Of a stretch of 64,000 bases of DNA, positions 1 through 8,819 are shown in pieces. The DNA comes from Gammaproteobacteria bacterium. Its GTDB lineage: Bacteria; Pseudomonadota; Gammaproteobacteria; Enterobacterales; Permianibacteraceae. The translations under genes were made by a program, and so were the position numbers. The stretch's first letter is position 1. Each line of letters opens with the position of its first letter. The DNA is taken from contig JACPFT010000013.1 in assembly GCA_016182845.1 (NCBI GenBank), positions 186,001 to 250,000 of the forward strand, read 5' to 3'. A model generated the notes under the pieces. That model saw only the letters and a program-made list of their open reading frames with translations. It was not told where the DNA came from and did no database searches.

Positions 1-2
1 GC

Positions 3-629
3 CCGGCCGGGCAGAGCGCCGTGTGGACGGCCTTGCAGGAACTCTTCGGGGCCGTGCGGCGCGAATGCCTCTTAGAAAGCGCCTATTTCGTGCCCAGCCC
101 CGAGAGCCTGGCGGCCTTCGCCGCCATGCGGACGCGCGGCGTCGGCTTGCGCGCCCTGACCAATTCCTTAGGCTCCACCGACGTCATCGCTGCCCATGCC
201 GGCTACGCCCGCTGGCGGCTGCGCATCCTAGACGCCGGCATCGAGCTCCACGAGCTGCGACCCCTGCGTCCGCGCCGGCGCTTGAGCCTGCCGCGCCGGC
301 GCAACCGCTCGCGCTCGGCCCTGCATGCCAAGGCCGCCCTGCTGGACGGCTCACGGGTCTTGATCGGCTCCTTCAACCTGGACAGCCGCTCCGAGGCCAT
401 CAACACCGAGTTGATGCTCATCATCGACAGCGACAAACTGGGGCAGAGCCTGCGCGCCGTGCTCGACGCCGGCGTCGCGCCGGAACACGCCTGGCGCGTG
501 CGGCGGGAGGCTGCGGGGCTGGTGTGGGAAAGCGGCGCGGAATCCGAACGCGGCGAACCGCAGGCGGGCTGGTGGCGGCGGCTGGCGGCGAAAATCCTGG
601 GCTGGCTGCCCATGGACAGCCAGCTCTGA
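3..629 (+). CDS. Phospholipase D-like / cardiolipin synthase family protein, 3' part only
   Basis: The gene runs in from the left edge, and 208 codons are visible. Residues 108-140 carry the second HKD motif of the phospholipase D superfamily: His-x-Lys, an Asp after four residues, then GSFNLDSRS. That motif forms half of the active site for phosphatidyl transfer. The first HKD motif must lie upstream of the window. The pattern ESAYFVPS followed by a helix-rich linker fits bacterial cardiolipin synthases of the ClsC/YmdC type, which act at the inner membrane, but a general phospholipase D cannot be excluded. It ends 7 bp from the convergent ppx gene. The family call is firm and the substrate is inferred. 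Confidence 0.8.
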   Translation, partial: PAGQSAVWTALQELFGAVRRECLLESAYFVPSPESLAAFAAMRTRGVGLRALTNSLGSTDVIAAHAGYARWRLRILDAGIELHELRPLRPRRRLSLPRRRNRSRSALHAKAALLDGSRVLIGSFNLDSRSEAINTELMLIIDSDKLGQSLRAVLDAGVAPEHAWRVRREAAGLVWESGAESERGEPQAGWWRRLAAKILGWLPMDSQL

Positions 630-636
630 ACCGGCC

Positions 637-2181
637 TTAGGCGAAGCTGAGCCTCAACCCCGCCGCCGCGCAGAACGCCGCTTCCTGCTCCAGGTCTGCT
701 TCCACCAGGCTGTGCTCGGCCAGCCAGCCGTCCGGGAAGCTCAAGGACAGGGACTTGTCGGCGGCGCGCAGTTCCAGGGCCGGCAGGGACTCGTCGATGC
801 GCCGATGGTGCAGGAGCGCCGCTAGGCGCAGGAGGCGGGTCAGGCGCAGGGCCGGTTCGCGGGCCTCGGCGGGCAGGACCTCGAAGCGTGCCGGCGAGAG
901 CTTGCGCCGGTGGTTGCGCACCAGGGCGGCGAGCAGTTCCTGCTGGCTGCGGGTGAAGCCGGGCATGTCGGCATGGGTCAGGATGTAGTCGCCGTGCTTC
1001 TGATACTGGCTGTAGCTGATGGACAGGCCGACTTCGTGCAGATTAGCGGCCCAGCTGAGCATGATCTCCTGCTCTTCCCCGGCCAGGTCCCAGTCCTCGG
1101 CCACCTGGGTCAGGAAATCCAGGGCCGTGGCCCGCACGCGCGCGGCCTGGGCCTGGTCCACGTGGTAACGGGCGGCCATGGCCTGGGCGGTGCGCTCGCG
1201 GACGTCCTGATGCTGGAAGCGGCCGGCCAGCTCGTAAAGCACGCCCTCGCGCAGGGCGGCGTCGGAAGTGCTCATGGTGGCGATGGGCAGACTCTTGAAG
1301 ATGGCATAGAGCACGGCGAGGCCGGCCGGCAGGATGGAGCGGCGCTCCTCCTTGAGGCCGGGCAGATTGAGCCGGCTCTCGTGGCCGGCATCCTCCACCC
1401 GCTCGCGCAGCGCGTTGAGCCGATCCAGGGTGATCAAGCCGTCGTGATGCCCCTGGGCGATAAGGATTTCCTGGATGGACTGGATGGTGCCGGAGGAACC
1501 GACGCAGTGCTGCCAGCCCAAGGCCGGGTAGCTGTCCTGGATGGACATGAGCTCCAGGCGCGCGGCGGTCACCGCCGCCTTGAAGCCCTTGCGCTCGATG
1601 CGGCCTTCCGGGAAGAAGCGCTCGTAGCTGACGCAGCCCATGTGCAAGCTATCGAGCAACAAGGGCTCATAGCCCTTTCCGATAATGAACTCGGTGGAGC
1701 CGCCGCCGATGTCGATGACCAGGCGCTGGCCGCCGGCATCCGGCAGGGTATGGGCCACGCCGGAATAGATGAGACGGGCCTCCTCGCGGCCGGCGATGAT
1801 GTCGATGGGATGGCCCAGGACCTCGCTGGCCTGGGCCAGGAAGGCGCGGCCGTTGCGGGCCATGCGCAGGGTGTTGGTGCCCACGGCGCGGACCGAGCCG
1901 GGCGCCATGCCCTTCAGGCGCTGGCCGAAACGCTTCAGGCATTCCAGGGCGCGGGCCATGGCCTCGGCGGTCAACAAATGGTGTTGATCCAGGCCGGCGG
2001 CCAGCTGCACCTTCTCCTTGAGCCGGCCCACGGTCTGCAGATCCCCGGCCACGACCCGGGCGATGACCATGTGGAAGCTGTTGGACCCCAAGTCCACGGC
2101 GGCCATCATCTCCGGAGCCGGCGGGGCGGAGCGCTTGCGCCTGTCGGCGCGCGGCGCGGTGCTTACGTCGATTGCAGTCAT
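637..2181 (-). CDS. ppx: Exopolyphosphatase / guanosine pentaphosphate phosphatase (Ppx/GppA)
   Basis: The protein is 514 aa, the usual Ppx size. The N-terminal actin-like ATPase fold begins at AAVDLGSNSFHMVIARVV and contains the phosphate-binding loop VIDIGGGSTEFIIG. A C-terminal HD-like helical domain holds NLHEVGLSISYSQYQKHGDYI. It hydrolyses terminal phosphates of polyphosphate and possibly pppGpp in the cytoplasm. I chose ATG 2181 because the reading frame upstream shows no family similarity and the conserved fold starts about 30 residues in. It is divergent from trxA, as in the Pseudomonas ppx-trxA-rho neighbourhood. No ppk is present here. Ppx and GppA cannot be told apart from sequence alone. 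Confidence 0.93.
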   Translation of the reverse strand: MTAIDVSTAPRADRRKRSAPPAPEMMAAVDLGSNSFHMVIARVVAGDLQTVGRLKEKVQLAAGLDQHHLLTAEAMARALECLKRFGQRLKGMAPGSVRAVGTNTLRMARNGRAFLAQASEVLGHPIDIIAGREEARLIYSGVAHTLPDAGGQRLVIDIGGGSTEFIIGKGYEPLLLDSLHMGCVSYERFFPEGRIERKGFKAAVTAARLELMSIQDSYPALGWQHCVGSSGTIQSIQEILIAQGHHDGLITLDRLNALRERVEDAGHESRLNLPGLKEERRSILPAGLAVLYAIFKSLPIATMSTSDAALREGVLYELAGRFQHQDVRERTAQAMAARYHVDQAQAARVRATALDFLTQVAEDWDLAGEEQEIMLSWAANLHEVGLSISYSQYQKHGDYILTHADMPGFTRSQQELLAALVRNHRRKLSPARFEVLPAEAREPALRLTRLLRLAALLHHRRIDESLPALELRAADKSLSLSFPDGWLAEHSLVEADLEQEAAFCAAAGLRLSFA

Positions 2182-2469
2182 TGGCTCAACAACACCTGGG
2201 GGACGGGCTTGGGTTTGGCACGAGGCAACCCCATGAAGGACGGGAGAAAGCCAGATAGGCAAGCATAGCAGCAAGAGACCGGGCCGAGAAAGCCGGGGGT
2301 CATGCCGGCAAACTCGGTGAGCTTGCCAGCATCCTGTTCGGCGGATATACCCAGCGGATATGTCGGGCGGACTTGCAAAGCCCGGCGCTTTCTTTTGAAA
2401 TAGCCAACACCCGCGGCCGCCAGGACCGCCTACCACAGCCGCCGCCATAGGGCGCAACGAGGAATCACC
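2182..2469. promoter_or_regulatory. Divergent ppx/trxA intergenic region with a weak candidate trxA promoter
   Basis: This 288 bp stretch separates two divergent genes and has no convincing ORF. A weak sigma-70-like pair for trxA is TTGCAA at 2373-2378 and TGAAAT at 2396-2401 with 17 bp spacing. The -10 is poor, so the promoter assignment is tentative. The trxA ribosome-binding site is AACGAGGAA just before ATG 2470. Confidence 0.35.
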
Positions 2470-2796
2470 ATGAGCGACAAAATCATCTACGTGTCCGACG
2501 CCAGCTTCGAAGCCGACGTCCTGCAAGCCGGCGTCCCGGTTCTGGTGGACTTCTGGGCCGAATGGTGCGGTCCCTGCAAGATGATCGCTCCGATCCTCGA
2601 CGAGATCGCCAACGACTATGCCGGCAAGCTCACCATCGCCAAGCTCAATGTCGACGAGAACAGCGCCAGCGCCGCCAAGTTCGGCGTGCGCGGCATCCCC
2701 ACCCTGATGATCTTCAAGGACGGCCAGGTCCATGCCACCAAGGTCGGCGCCCTGTCCAAGTCCCAGCTGAGCTCGTTTATCGACGCGAGCCTGTAA
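2470..2796 (+). CDS. trxA: Thioredoxin
   Basis: The 108 aa protein is a complete classical thioredoxin with the active-site motif WCGPCK near residues 32-37, the cis-proline loop RGIPTLM and the buried Asp of VDFWAEWC. It reduces cytoplasmic protein disulfides using thioredoxin reductase and NADPH. It sits just upstream of rho, a common gammaproteobacterial order. Length and motifs leave little doubt. A repeat hairpin follows directly and could end its transcript. Confidence 0.97.
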   Translation: MSDKIIYVSDASFEADVLQAGVPVLVDFWAEWCGPCKMIAPILDEIANDYAGKLTIAKLNVDENSASAAKFGVRGIPTLMIFKDGQVHATKVGALSKSQLSSFIDASL

Positions 2797-2810
2797 GTAT
2801 CGGCCTCGCG

Positions 2811-2864
2811 TCCGGCTGAAGCCGGACCTACGGGAATGCTCCGGTAGGTCCGGCTTCAGCCGGA
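2811..2864. repeat. Palindromic repeat pair (family A, core TCCGGCTGAAGCCGGA)
   Basis: Two inverted copies of a self-complementary unit face each other: 2811-2832 and 2844-2864. Each arm folds on itself and the two arms also pair, so RNA from either strand would form a strong hairpin. The same unit recurs in pairs at 8965-9032 and 24841-24920, always between genes. It resembles REP/BIME-type elements. Its place directly after trxA suggests a role in transcript end formation or stability, which is inference. Confidence 0.8.
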
Positions 2865-3114
2865 CGGCCATATAGCCGGGCAGGCAACCCCCGCGCTAGA
2901 CGCATTGCGATAATCATGCTAAGTTGCTTGCCATAACGATAATCTCTGACTACGTTTTCCTGGTCTTCCCTCCGGAAAGACTCCTGTCGTAGTCGAATCC
3001 AAGGACTAGAACCCGAATCCGAGCCATGGCCGCTTCCGGCATGAAGCTCATCCCGACCGGATATCCTTCTCTGGATTTCCATCCTTCCCCTAGCACCCCC
3101 TCACTACCTTCAGT
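2865..3114 (+). other. Non-coding leader upstream of rho
   Basis: The 250 bp between the repeat and rho are less GC-rich than the neighbouring genes and contain no ORF I can support. AT-rich stretches near 2905-2943, including GATAAT at 2938-2943, could hold the rho promoter, but no good -35 accompanies them. In enterobacteria the rho leader mediates autogenous attenuation. Whether this leader does so cannot be read from the sequence. Confidence 0.35.
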
Positions 3115-4374
3115 ATGAATCTCACCGAACTCAAGCAAAGACCGACCGAAGAACTGATCCAGCTTGCCGAGACCCTGGGCCTCGAAAACATGGGTCGCTG
3201 CAGCAAGAAAGACATCATTTTCGCGGTGCTCAAGGCCCATGCGAAGAGCGGTGAGGACATCTACGGCGACGGCGTGCTGGAAATCCTCCAGGATGGCTTC
3301 GGCTTCCTGCGCGGCCCCGAAGCCTCCTACCTGGCCGGACCCGACGACATCTACGTCTCGCCCAGCCAGATCCGGCGCTTCAACCTGCGCACCGGCGACA
3401 CCATTTCCGGCAAGATCCGCCCGCCGAAAGAGGGCGAGCGCTATTTCGCCCTGCTCAAAGTTGATCACATCAACTACGACGATCCGGCGAACGCCAAGAA
3501 CAAGGTCCTGTTCGAAAACCTGACGCCGCTGCACCCGCACCAGCGCCTGCGCCTGGAGCGCGGCAACGGCTCCAAGGAAGACCTGACGGCCCGCGTCATG
3601 GATCTGACCGCGCCCATCGGCATGGGCCAGCGTGGCCTGATCGTGGCGCCGCCCAAGGCCGGCAAGACCATGATGTTGCAGAACATCGCCCAGTCCATCG
3701 CCGGCAACCATCCGGATGTCTACCTCATCGTCCTGCTCATCGACGAGCGCCCGGAAGAAGTGACGGAAATGCAGCGCTCGGTGCGCGGCGAAGTCGTCGC
3801 CTCCACCTTCGACGAACCCGCCACCCGCCACGTGCAGGTCGCGGAAATGGTCATCGAGAAGGCCAAGCGCCTGGCCGAGCACAAGCGCGACGTGGTCATC
3901 CTCCTCGACTCCATCACCCGCCTGGCCCGCGCCTACAACACCGTGACCCCGGCCTCCGGCAAGGTGCTCACCGGCGGCGTGGATGCCAATGCCCTGCAGC
4001 GCCCCAAGCGCTTCTTCGGCGCGGCGCGCAATATCGAGGAAGGCGGCAGCCTGACCATCATCGCCACCGCCCTGGTGGACACCGGTTCCAAGATGGACGA
4101 GGTGATCTACGAGGAATTCAAGGGCACGGGCAATATGGAACTGCACCTGGATCGCAAGATCGCCGAGCGCCGCATTTTCCCGGCCATCAACATCAACCGC
4201 TCCGGCACGCGCCGCGAGGAGTTGATCACCGCCCAGGACGAACTGCAAAAAATGTGGATCCTGCGCAAGATCCTCTCGCCCATGCAGGACATCGAAGCCA
4301 CGGAGTTCCTCATCGACAAACTGTCCATGAGTAAGTCCAACAACGAGTTCTTCGATTCCATGAAGCGCCAGTAA
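3115..4374 (+). CDS. rho: Transcription termination factor Rho
   Basis: The 419 aa protein is the normal Rho length. It starts [15 protein letters not shown], followed by the cold-shock-like RNA-binding domain ([16 protein letters not shown]). The RecA-type ATPase has the P-loop APPKAGKT, Walker [11 protein letters not shown], the Q-loop region and the R-loop region SGTRREELI. It forms a hexameric RNA helicase that terminates untranslated transcripts. An intrinsic terminator follows 21 bp after the stop. No insertions or missing residues were noticed. Confidence 0.98.
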   Translation: MNLTELKQRPTEELIQLAETLGLENMGRCSKKDIIFAVLKAHAKSGEDIYGDGVLEILQDGFGFLRGPEASYLAGPDDIYVSPSQIRRFNLRTGDTISGKIRPPKEGERYFALLKVDHINYDDPANAKNKVLFENLTPLHPHQRLRLERGNGSKEDLTARVMDLTAPIGMGQRGLIVAPPKAGKTMMLQNIAQSIAGNHPDVYLIVLLIDERPEEVTEMQRSVRGEVVASTFDEPATRHVQVAEMVIEKAKRLAEHKRDVVILLDSITRLARAYNTVTPASGKVLTGGVDANALQRPKRFFGAARNIEEGGSLTIIATALVDTGSKMDEVIYEEFKGTGNMELHLDRKIAERRIFPAININRSGTRREELITAQDELQKMWILRKILSPMQDIEATEFLIDKLSMSKSNNEFFDSMKRQ

Positions 4375-4394
4375 GGCGCGGGCGGACAGCTCGG

Positions 4395-4421
4395 AAAGGG
4401 AAGGCTTGCCTTCCCTTTTTT
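4395..4421 (+). terminator. Intrinsic terminator of rho
   Basis: Stem GGGAAGGC (4398-4405) pairs with GCCTTCCC (4408-4415), extended by flanking A/T pairs and followed by a T run at 4416-4421. This is the strongest intrinsic terminator in the left part of the window. Confidence 0.9.
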
Positions 4422-4438
4422 ATTGCTTGGAAATTGGG

Positions 4439-4629
4439 ATTAGCCGCCAAGAACGCCAAGTTGAGAGAGTGCAGAACAATTCGCCGTCATACGGGTATCC
4501 AGTCAATAGCAATAGCCTCCGACTGGGTCCCCGCCGAAGCCTGTCCTGAGCCTGTCGAAGGGCGGGGACGACGAAAGCGTTTTAGGCTCTCTTCCCCTCT
4601 TGGCGTTCTCGGCGTTCTTGGCGGTCAAT
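4439..4629. repeat. MITE-like element (family B, GCCGCCAAG ends), copy 1, with a nested palindrome
   Basis: The ends are inverted: TTAGCCGCCAAGAACGCCAAG at the left and its near complement ending TTCTTGGCGG at 4612-4624. Copies at 10612-10773 and 35500-35604 share the ends but not the middle. Inside, GTCCCCGCC (4528-4536) pairs with GGCGGGGAC (4561-4569) around CTGTCCTGAGCCTGTCGAAG, a core also found in the element at 28451-28613, which suggests nesting of a second repeat family. No coding capacity was seen. The rest of the 282 bp gap to the next gene is empty. Confidence 0.7.
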
Positions 4630-4656
4630 CTTCTTCTCCCCTAGCGGGACGCCGCC

Positions 4657-5091
4657 TCACCGGGCCGGATGGGCGAAACGGCGCGCATAGTAAGCGAGCG
4701 CCCGCTCCATGCGCGCCAGGCCCTGCTCCGGCTCCCGTTCCAGGGTCGCGGCGCCCGCCATCAGTTCGCCCAGCACGCCGTGCAGGGCCGCATCGGCCGC
4801 CGGCTCCAGCTTGCAGTTCTTGACCATGAAACTCACCTGATCCTGAACGGCCCGCAGCGTGGCGCGGGCGGCGTCGGCCGTCATCGGTTTCCGGGCGCGG
4901 GCCTGCTCGTGGGCCGAGCGCATGCCGTCCATGCCCTGGCGCAGGGCCGCGTCCACGGGCCAGCGCGTTGCGGGTGCTGCCGTCTCGGTCGCGGCGGCAG
5001 GGTGATGGTGATGCTCGTGGCCGCCGGCTGCGGCGGCCAGGGCGGCGGGCGCGATCAAGGCCAGGGCGAAACTCAGGGCGATGGGGTACAT
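4657..5091 (-). CDS. Small His-rich periplasmic protein, last gene of the ABC export operon
   Basis: The 144 aa product has a clear signal peptide (MYPIALSFALALIAPAALA), then a histidine cluster HEHHHH at residues 25-30 and a helical remainder. One motif, NCKLEPAADAALHGVLGEL, resembles small exported proteins often annotated DnrO-like; I recall this family only loosely. The His cluster suggests divalent metal binding in the periplasm. The gene starts 26 bp after the ABC ATPase stop on the same strand, so it is probably co-transcribed with the transporter and the TetR regulator. It could be a metal chaperone or sensor for the pump. Function is inferred only from composition and context. Confidence 0.75.
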   Translation of the reverse strand: MYPIALSFALALIAPAALAAAAGGHEHHHHPAAATETAAPATRWPVDAALRQGMDGMRSAHEQARARKPMTADAARATLRAVQDQVSFMVKNCKLEPAADAALHGVLGELMAGAATLEREPEQGLARMERALAYYARRFAHPAR

Positions 5092-5117
5092 GGCTCTCTC
5101 CTAATGGGACTGAATGT

Positions 5118-5825
5118 TCAGGCATAGGGCCGGCCCTCGCCGGCCTCCTCGTGGGTCACACCGTCGCGGATGCGGTAGATGCGCTTGAAAGTCGGCAGGA
5201 TTTTCTCGTCGTGGGTCACCACGATGATGGCGGTCTCGTAGCGGGCCGCCATCTCGTTGAGGATGCGCACCACGGCCATGGCGCGCTGGCTGTCCAGGGG
5301 CGCAGTGGGCTCGTCGGCCAGGATCACCGGCGGGCGGTTGACCAGGCCGCGGGCGATGGCGACGCGCTGTTGCTCGCCGCCGGACAGGCGCGCGGGCATG
5401 GCCGCCGCGCGGTGGCCCACGTCCAGGGCCTCCAGGAGCTCCCGCGCCCGGATCCGCGCCTCGGCATCGGGCACGCCCGCCAGCATGGGCAGGAGCGCCA
5501 CGTTGTCGGTGACGTCCAAGAAGGGCAGCAAGTACGGCGCCTGGAACACGAAGCCCAGCTGGTCGCGGCGCAGGGCGCGCAAGTCCTTGACCCGCCAGCC
5601 GTCCTCGTAGATCACCCGGCCGCCCAGGCGCATGCGCCCCGCCGAGGGCTCGATCACGGCGCCCAGGCATTTCAAGAGCGTGCTCTTGCCCGAGCCCGAG
5701 GGACCCACCAGGCCCACGACCTCGCCCGGGCCGACTTCCATGTCCACGCCCCGGAGCGCGTCCACCGCGGTGTCGCCCTTGCCGTAGCGCTTGCGCAGGC
5801 CCTCGATGACGATACCTCTACCCAT
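5118..5825 (-). CDS. ABC transporter ATP-binding protein (LolD/MacB/DevA type)
   Basis: The 235 aa protein has Walker [11 protein letters not shown]-loop QAPYLL, signature LSGGEQQR, Walker B VILADEPT and the switch His in VVTHD. The subfamily pairs with MacB/FtsX-fold permeases and drives periplasmic mechanotransmission or export rather than channel-like transport. The D-loop reads APLDSQ instead of the more usual SALDS type. It lies 1 bp after the permease stop in a five-gene unit, so it is very likely its partner ATPase. The exported substrate is unknown. Confidence 0.92.
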   Translation of the reverse strand: MGRGIVIEGLRKRYGKGDTAVDALRGVDMEVGPGEVVGLVGPSGSGKSTLLKCLGAVIEPSAGRMRLGGRVIYEDGWRVKDLRALRRDQLGFVFQAPYLLPFLDVTDNVALLPMLAGVPDAEARIRARELLEALDVGHRAAAMPARLSGGEQQRVAIARGLVNRPPVILADEPTAPLDSQRAMAVVRILNEMAARYETAIIVVTHDEKILPTFKRIYRIRDGVTHEEAGEGRPYA

Positions 5826-5826
5826 C

Positions 5827-7032
5827 TCAGCCTCCGATGGCTTCGGCCGGATCGACCGCGAGGGCCGCGCGGATGGCGGCGACGCTGGCCAGGGTGCACA
5901 GGCCCAGCACGGCGGCTAGGCCCGTGGCGATGTCCGTGGGCAGGACCAGCACGTACTTGGGGAAGATCGGCGCCGAGAAACTGGCGCTGATGGTGCCGAC
6001 CACGAAGCCAATGCTGCCCAGGGCCAGGGCCTGTTGCAGGATCATGCCGGCGATGCTGCGGTTCTTGGTGCCCAGGAGCTTGAGCACGGCGATCTCGCGG
6101 ATCTTGTCCATGGTCAGGGTGTAGATGATGAAGGCAACGATGGCCGCGCACACGGCGGCGAGGAACACCAGGAACAGGCCGATCTGGCGCGCCGAGGTGG
6201 CGATGAGCTTGCCCACCAGGATGTCCTGCATCTGCTCGCGGGTGTACACGGTCAGGCGCTGCCAGCGGCGGATGGACTCGGCGGCCGCGTCGGGATCGGC
6301 GCCGGGCGCGAGGCGGACCAGTACGGCGTTGACCGTGTCGCCGTCGCCCTGGGCGGCGAGGGCGGCCTGCAGGGCGGCGGGATTGCCCGGGCGGTTTTGC
6401 GCCGGATCGGCCTCGGCCGCGCGCCGGCCCCGCCGGATGGCGTCGCCGTCGGCGCGGAACTGGGCGGCCTGGGCGTCTTTCAGCGGCACGAACACCATGG
6501 GATCGCCGCTGGCCGAGACCATGCGCCGGGTCAGGCCCACGACCGTGTAACGCTCGCCGCGCAGGGTAATGGCCTCCCCTAGGCGGAAGCCGGTGGCCAG
6601 ATCCGCCACGGCCTCGTAGTGGCCGCGGGTGAGCTGACGGCCCGCCACCAACTGGGGCGGCCAGCCGGGCGTGCGCCCGGGCTCGCCGGGGGCCAGGCCC
6701 ACCAGCATGGCACGCACTTCGCGCCGGCCCTGCCGCAACTGCATGGTCGAATACGTCGCGCCGGCCGCCTCGGCGACGCCCGGCACCAGGCGAACGCTGC
6801 GCCAGGTATCGCCGGGCAGGCTGGACGGCTCGGCATAGGGTCCCAGGGTGTCCCGCTGCACGACCCAGAGATCGGCGCCAGTGTTGGCGAGCAGGGCCTC
6901 GCCGTCGGCCACCATGCCCCGGTACACCCCGGCCATGACCAGGGTCACGCCGAACAAGAGCCCGAGTCCCATGCCGGTGAACACGAACTTGCCCCAGCCA
7001 TGGAGGATATCGCGGCCCGCCAGGCTGATCAC
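5827..7032 (-). CDS. ABC transporter permease, FtsX/MacB fold (DevC-like)
   Basis: The 401 aa protein has one N-terminal membrane helix near residues 16-36, a large periplasmic domain and three C-terminal helices starting near IGLFLVFLAAVCAAIVAFIIY, SIGFVVGTISAS and TGLAAVLGLCTLAS. This is the four-helix MacB/FtsX topology. The segment MDKIREIAVLKLLGTKNRSI is the typical coupling region of the family. It overlaps the membrane-fusion gene by 4 bp (ATGA), indicating translational coupling. With the HlyD-type protein it should form a tripartite or DevABC-like exporter. The outer-membrane partner is not in the operon. Confidence 0.9.
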   Translation of the reverse strand: MISLAGRDILHGWGKFVFTGMGLGLLFGVTLVMAGVYRGMVADGEALLANTGADLWVVQRDTLGPYAEPSSLPGDTWRSVRLVPGVAEAAGATYSTMQLRQGRREVRAMLVGLAPGEPGRTPGWPPQLVAGRQLTRGHYEAVADLATGFRLGEAITLRGERYTVVGLTRRMVSASGDPMVFVPLKDAQAAQFRADGDAIRRGRRAAEADPAQNRPGNPAALQAALAAQGDGDTVNAVLVRLAPGADPDAAAESIRRWQRLTVYTREQMQDILVGKLIATSARQIGLFLVFLAAVCAAIVAFIIYTLTMDKIREIAVLKLLGTKNRSIAGMILQQALALGSIGFVVGTISASFSAPIFPKYVLVLPTDIATGLAAVLGLCTLASVAAIRAALAVDPAEAIGG

Positions 7033-8174
7033 GGCGCCACTCCCGGCAGGCGGTCCAAGACGCGCAGGCGGCTATGGGCCGAGAGCGCCTTCTCGCTGTG
7101 CACGATCACGCGCTCGCCGGGTTGGAGTCCCGCGCGCACCTCGACCCGCCCCTCCAGATCGGCCATGCCCAGCTCGACGGGGACGAAGCGCGGCGCGCCC
7201 TGGTCCAGGCGCCACACGCCCAGGGCCTCGCCTTCGCGGCGCAGGGCGGCGTTGGGAACCACGGGCGCGGCGGGGCGCGCCGGCAGCGCCACCGTGACCT
7301 CGGCCAGCTCGCCCAGGGGCGGGAGGGGCTCGGGCAGGCGCTCGAACACCACCTTGGCCAGGGTCTCTTCGGTGACCGCATCGGCCTTGGGCTCGCGGCG
7401 CAGCACGCGCCCCGGCAACACCTCGCCGTTCCGGGAGCGCAGGCTGACGCGCGCCGGCAGACCGGCGGCGAGGCCCGCGCTAGCGGATTGATCGAAGCGC
7501 ACGCTCAGCCACAGGCTCTCGGGCGCGACCAGCTCCAGCACGGTCTGGCCGGCGACCACGGTGCTGCCGGGCTCGGCCTCGCGGGAGACCACGAGGCCGT
7601 CCACCGGGGCGACCAGGCGCAGGCTCAGCCGCTGGGCCTCCAGGGCCATGCCCTCGGCGCGGGCGCGGGCGCGCTCCTGGCGAGCCGCGGCCAGGGCAGC
7701 CTCGGCGCTGCGCAGGGACTGGCGTTTGGCCGCGGCCAGCTCCTCGCTGGCAAGATGCCGCTCCACGAGCCGCTCGTAGCGTGCCGCCTCGCCTCGGGCA
7801 TAGGCCTCCTGAACCCCGGCCTCGGTCAGCTGGGCCTCGGCGCGCTGCTGCGCGGCCTCCTGGGCTTGAATGCGCGCCGCCAGATCCACCGGATCCAGCT
7901 CGCCCAGCACCTGCCCCACGGCGACCCGGTCGCCCACGTCCACGGTCAGGCGCAGTACCCGCGCCGGCAGGGTCGGACCCAACTTATAGGTCTGGCGTGC
8001 CTCCACCGTGGCGATGCCGAACAGGGCTGGAGCCAGGGCGCGGGTCTCCACCGCCGCCGTGGTGACGGCCACGGGCGCCAGCGGACCGGTGCGCAGGGCG
8101 GCGACCACGAACAGGCCTAGCAGGGGCAGAGCGATGGCAGCGAGCCCCAAGGCTCGGGCGGACGGACGCTTCAT
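7029..8174 (-). CDS. Periplasmic membrane-fusion protein (HlyD/RND-MFP family)
   Basis: The 381 aa protein has a single N-terminal membrane anchor (ALGLAAIALPLLGLFVVAAL). A lipoyl-like half-motif (PARVLRLTVDVGDRVAVGQVL) and a coiled-coil hairpin around residues 90-165 follow, then the second lipoyl half (LVAPVDGLVVSREAEPGS) and a beta-barrel domain. Adaptors of this kind bridge an inner-membrane pump and an outer-membrane channel. It overlaps both neighbours by 4 bp. Family assignment is firm; the cargo is unknown. Confidence 0.9.
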   Translation of the reverse strand: MKRPSARALGLAAIALPLLGLFVVAALRTGPLAPVAVTTAAVETRALAPALFGIATVEARQTYKLGPTLPARVLRLTVDVGDRVAVGQVLGELDPVDLAARIQAQEAAQQRAEAQLTEAGVQEAYARGEAARYERLVERHLASEELAAAKRQSLRSAEAALAAARQERARARAEGMALEAQRLSLRLVAPVDGLVVSREAEPGSTVVAGQTVLELVAPESLWLSVRFDQSASAGLAAGLPARVSLRSRNGEVLPGRVLRREPKADAVTEETLAKVVFERLPEPLPPLGELAEVTVALPARPAAPVVPNAALRREGEALGVWRLDQGAPRFVPVELGMADLEGRVEVRAGLQPGERVIVHSEKALSAHSRLRVLDRLPGVAP

Positions 8175-8773
8175 GCGGCGATCCCCCGCCGGTAGATGGC
8201 GAAGGCGCGGGGCGCCTGCTGGCGGATGCCGGCCATGTCGCCGGCCAGGGTGGCCTGCATGACCAGGCCCTGGATGGTGCCGATGAACAGGGTCGCGGCG
8301 GCTTGCACGTCCAGCTCCGGCGCCATCTCGCCGGCGGCGCGGCCGGCCGCGAGCAACTGACCCAGGCGCTCGCCGTAGCGGGCCATCAGCTGGCGCACCA
8401 GGCGCTTGGCCGGGCTGTCCTCGCGCCGCTGCAGCTCGCCGAACAGGATGCGCGGCACGCCCGGGTTCTCCGCCACAAAGTCCACATGAGCCAGGAACAT
8501 GGCCTCCAGGGCGGCGAGCGGCGTGGCCGCGCCGGCCGCGGCCCGTTCCAGGCGCGCCAGCAGCCGCTCGGCGACCCAGTCCAGCACGGCCGACCAGATG
8601 GCGTCCTTGCTGGGGAAATGGCGGAACAAGGCGCCTTGGGTCAGCTGCATGCGCGCGGCGATGGCGGCGGTCGTGATCTCGCCGGGGTTGCTCTCGGCGG
8701 CGAGCTCCAGCACCGTCTCCACGGTGTTGGCGCGGCGTTCCTCGGCGGGCAGGGCGTTGGGGCGTGGGCTCAT
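8171..8773 (-). CDS. TetR-family transcriptional regulator of the export operon
   Basis: The 200 aa protein has an N-terminal TetR helix-turn-helix (EITTAAIAARMQLTQGALFRHFPSKDAIWSAV, about residues 33-65) and a helical ligand-binding C-terminus. It is the first gene of the five-gene operon and a palindrome lies in its own promoter, so it is probably an autorepressor released by a substrate of the pump. Genes 8171-8174 overlap as ATGA with the fusion protein. The inducer cannot be deduced. Confidence 0.9.
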   Translation of the reverse strand: MSPRPNALPAEERRANTVETVLELAAESNPGEITTAAIAARMQLTQGALFRHFPSKDAIWSAVLDWVAERLLARLERAAAGAATPLAALEAMFLAHVDFVAENPGVPRILFGELQRREDSPAKRLVRQLMARYGERLGQLLAAGRAAGEMAPELDVQAAATLFIGTIQGLVMQATLAGDMAGIRQQAPRAFAIYRRGIAA

Positions 8774-8790
8774 GGTATGGCCTTTAAGTG

Positions 8791-8819
8791 AGTAAGTAAT
8801 TACTAGCCTAACTGGTCAA
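8791..8819 (-). promoter_or_regulatory. Promoter and likely TetR operator of the export operon
   Basis: On the minus strand, TTGACC (8819-8814) and CTTACT (8796-8791) lie 17 bp apart. The perfect palindrome AGTAATTACT (8795-8804) sits across the downstream end of the spacer and the edge of the -10. An operator overlapping the -10 is the normal arrangement for autorepression by a TetR protein. The promoter is a reasonable match; binding is inference. Confidence 0.6.

Noticed and set aside
2182-2871. A long N-terminal extension of ppx
   Set aside because: It would run antisense through trxA and has no Ppx similarity; ATG 2181 gives the normal length.
2950-4248. A 432-codon minus-strand frame opposite rho
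   Set aside because: Shadow of rho; composition typical of antisense GC-rich frames.
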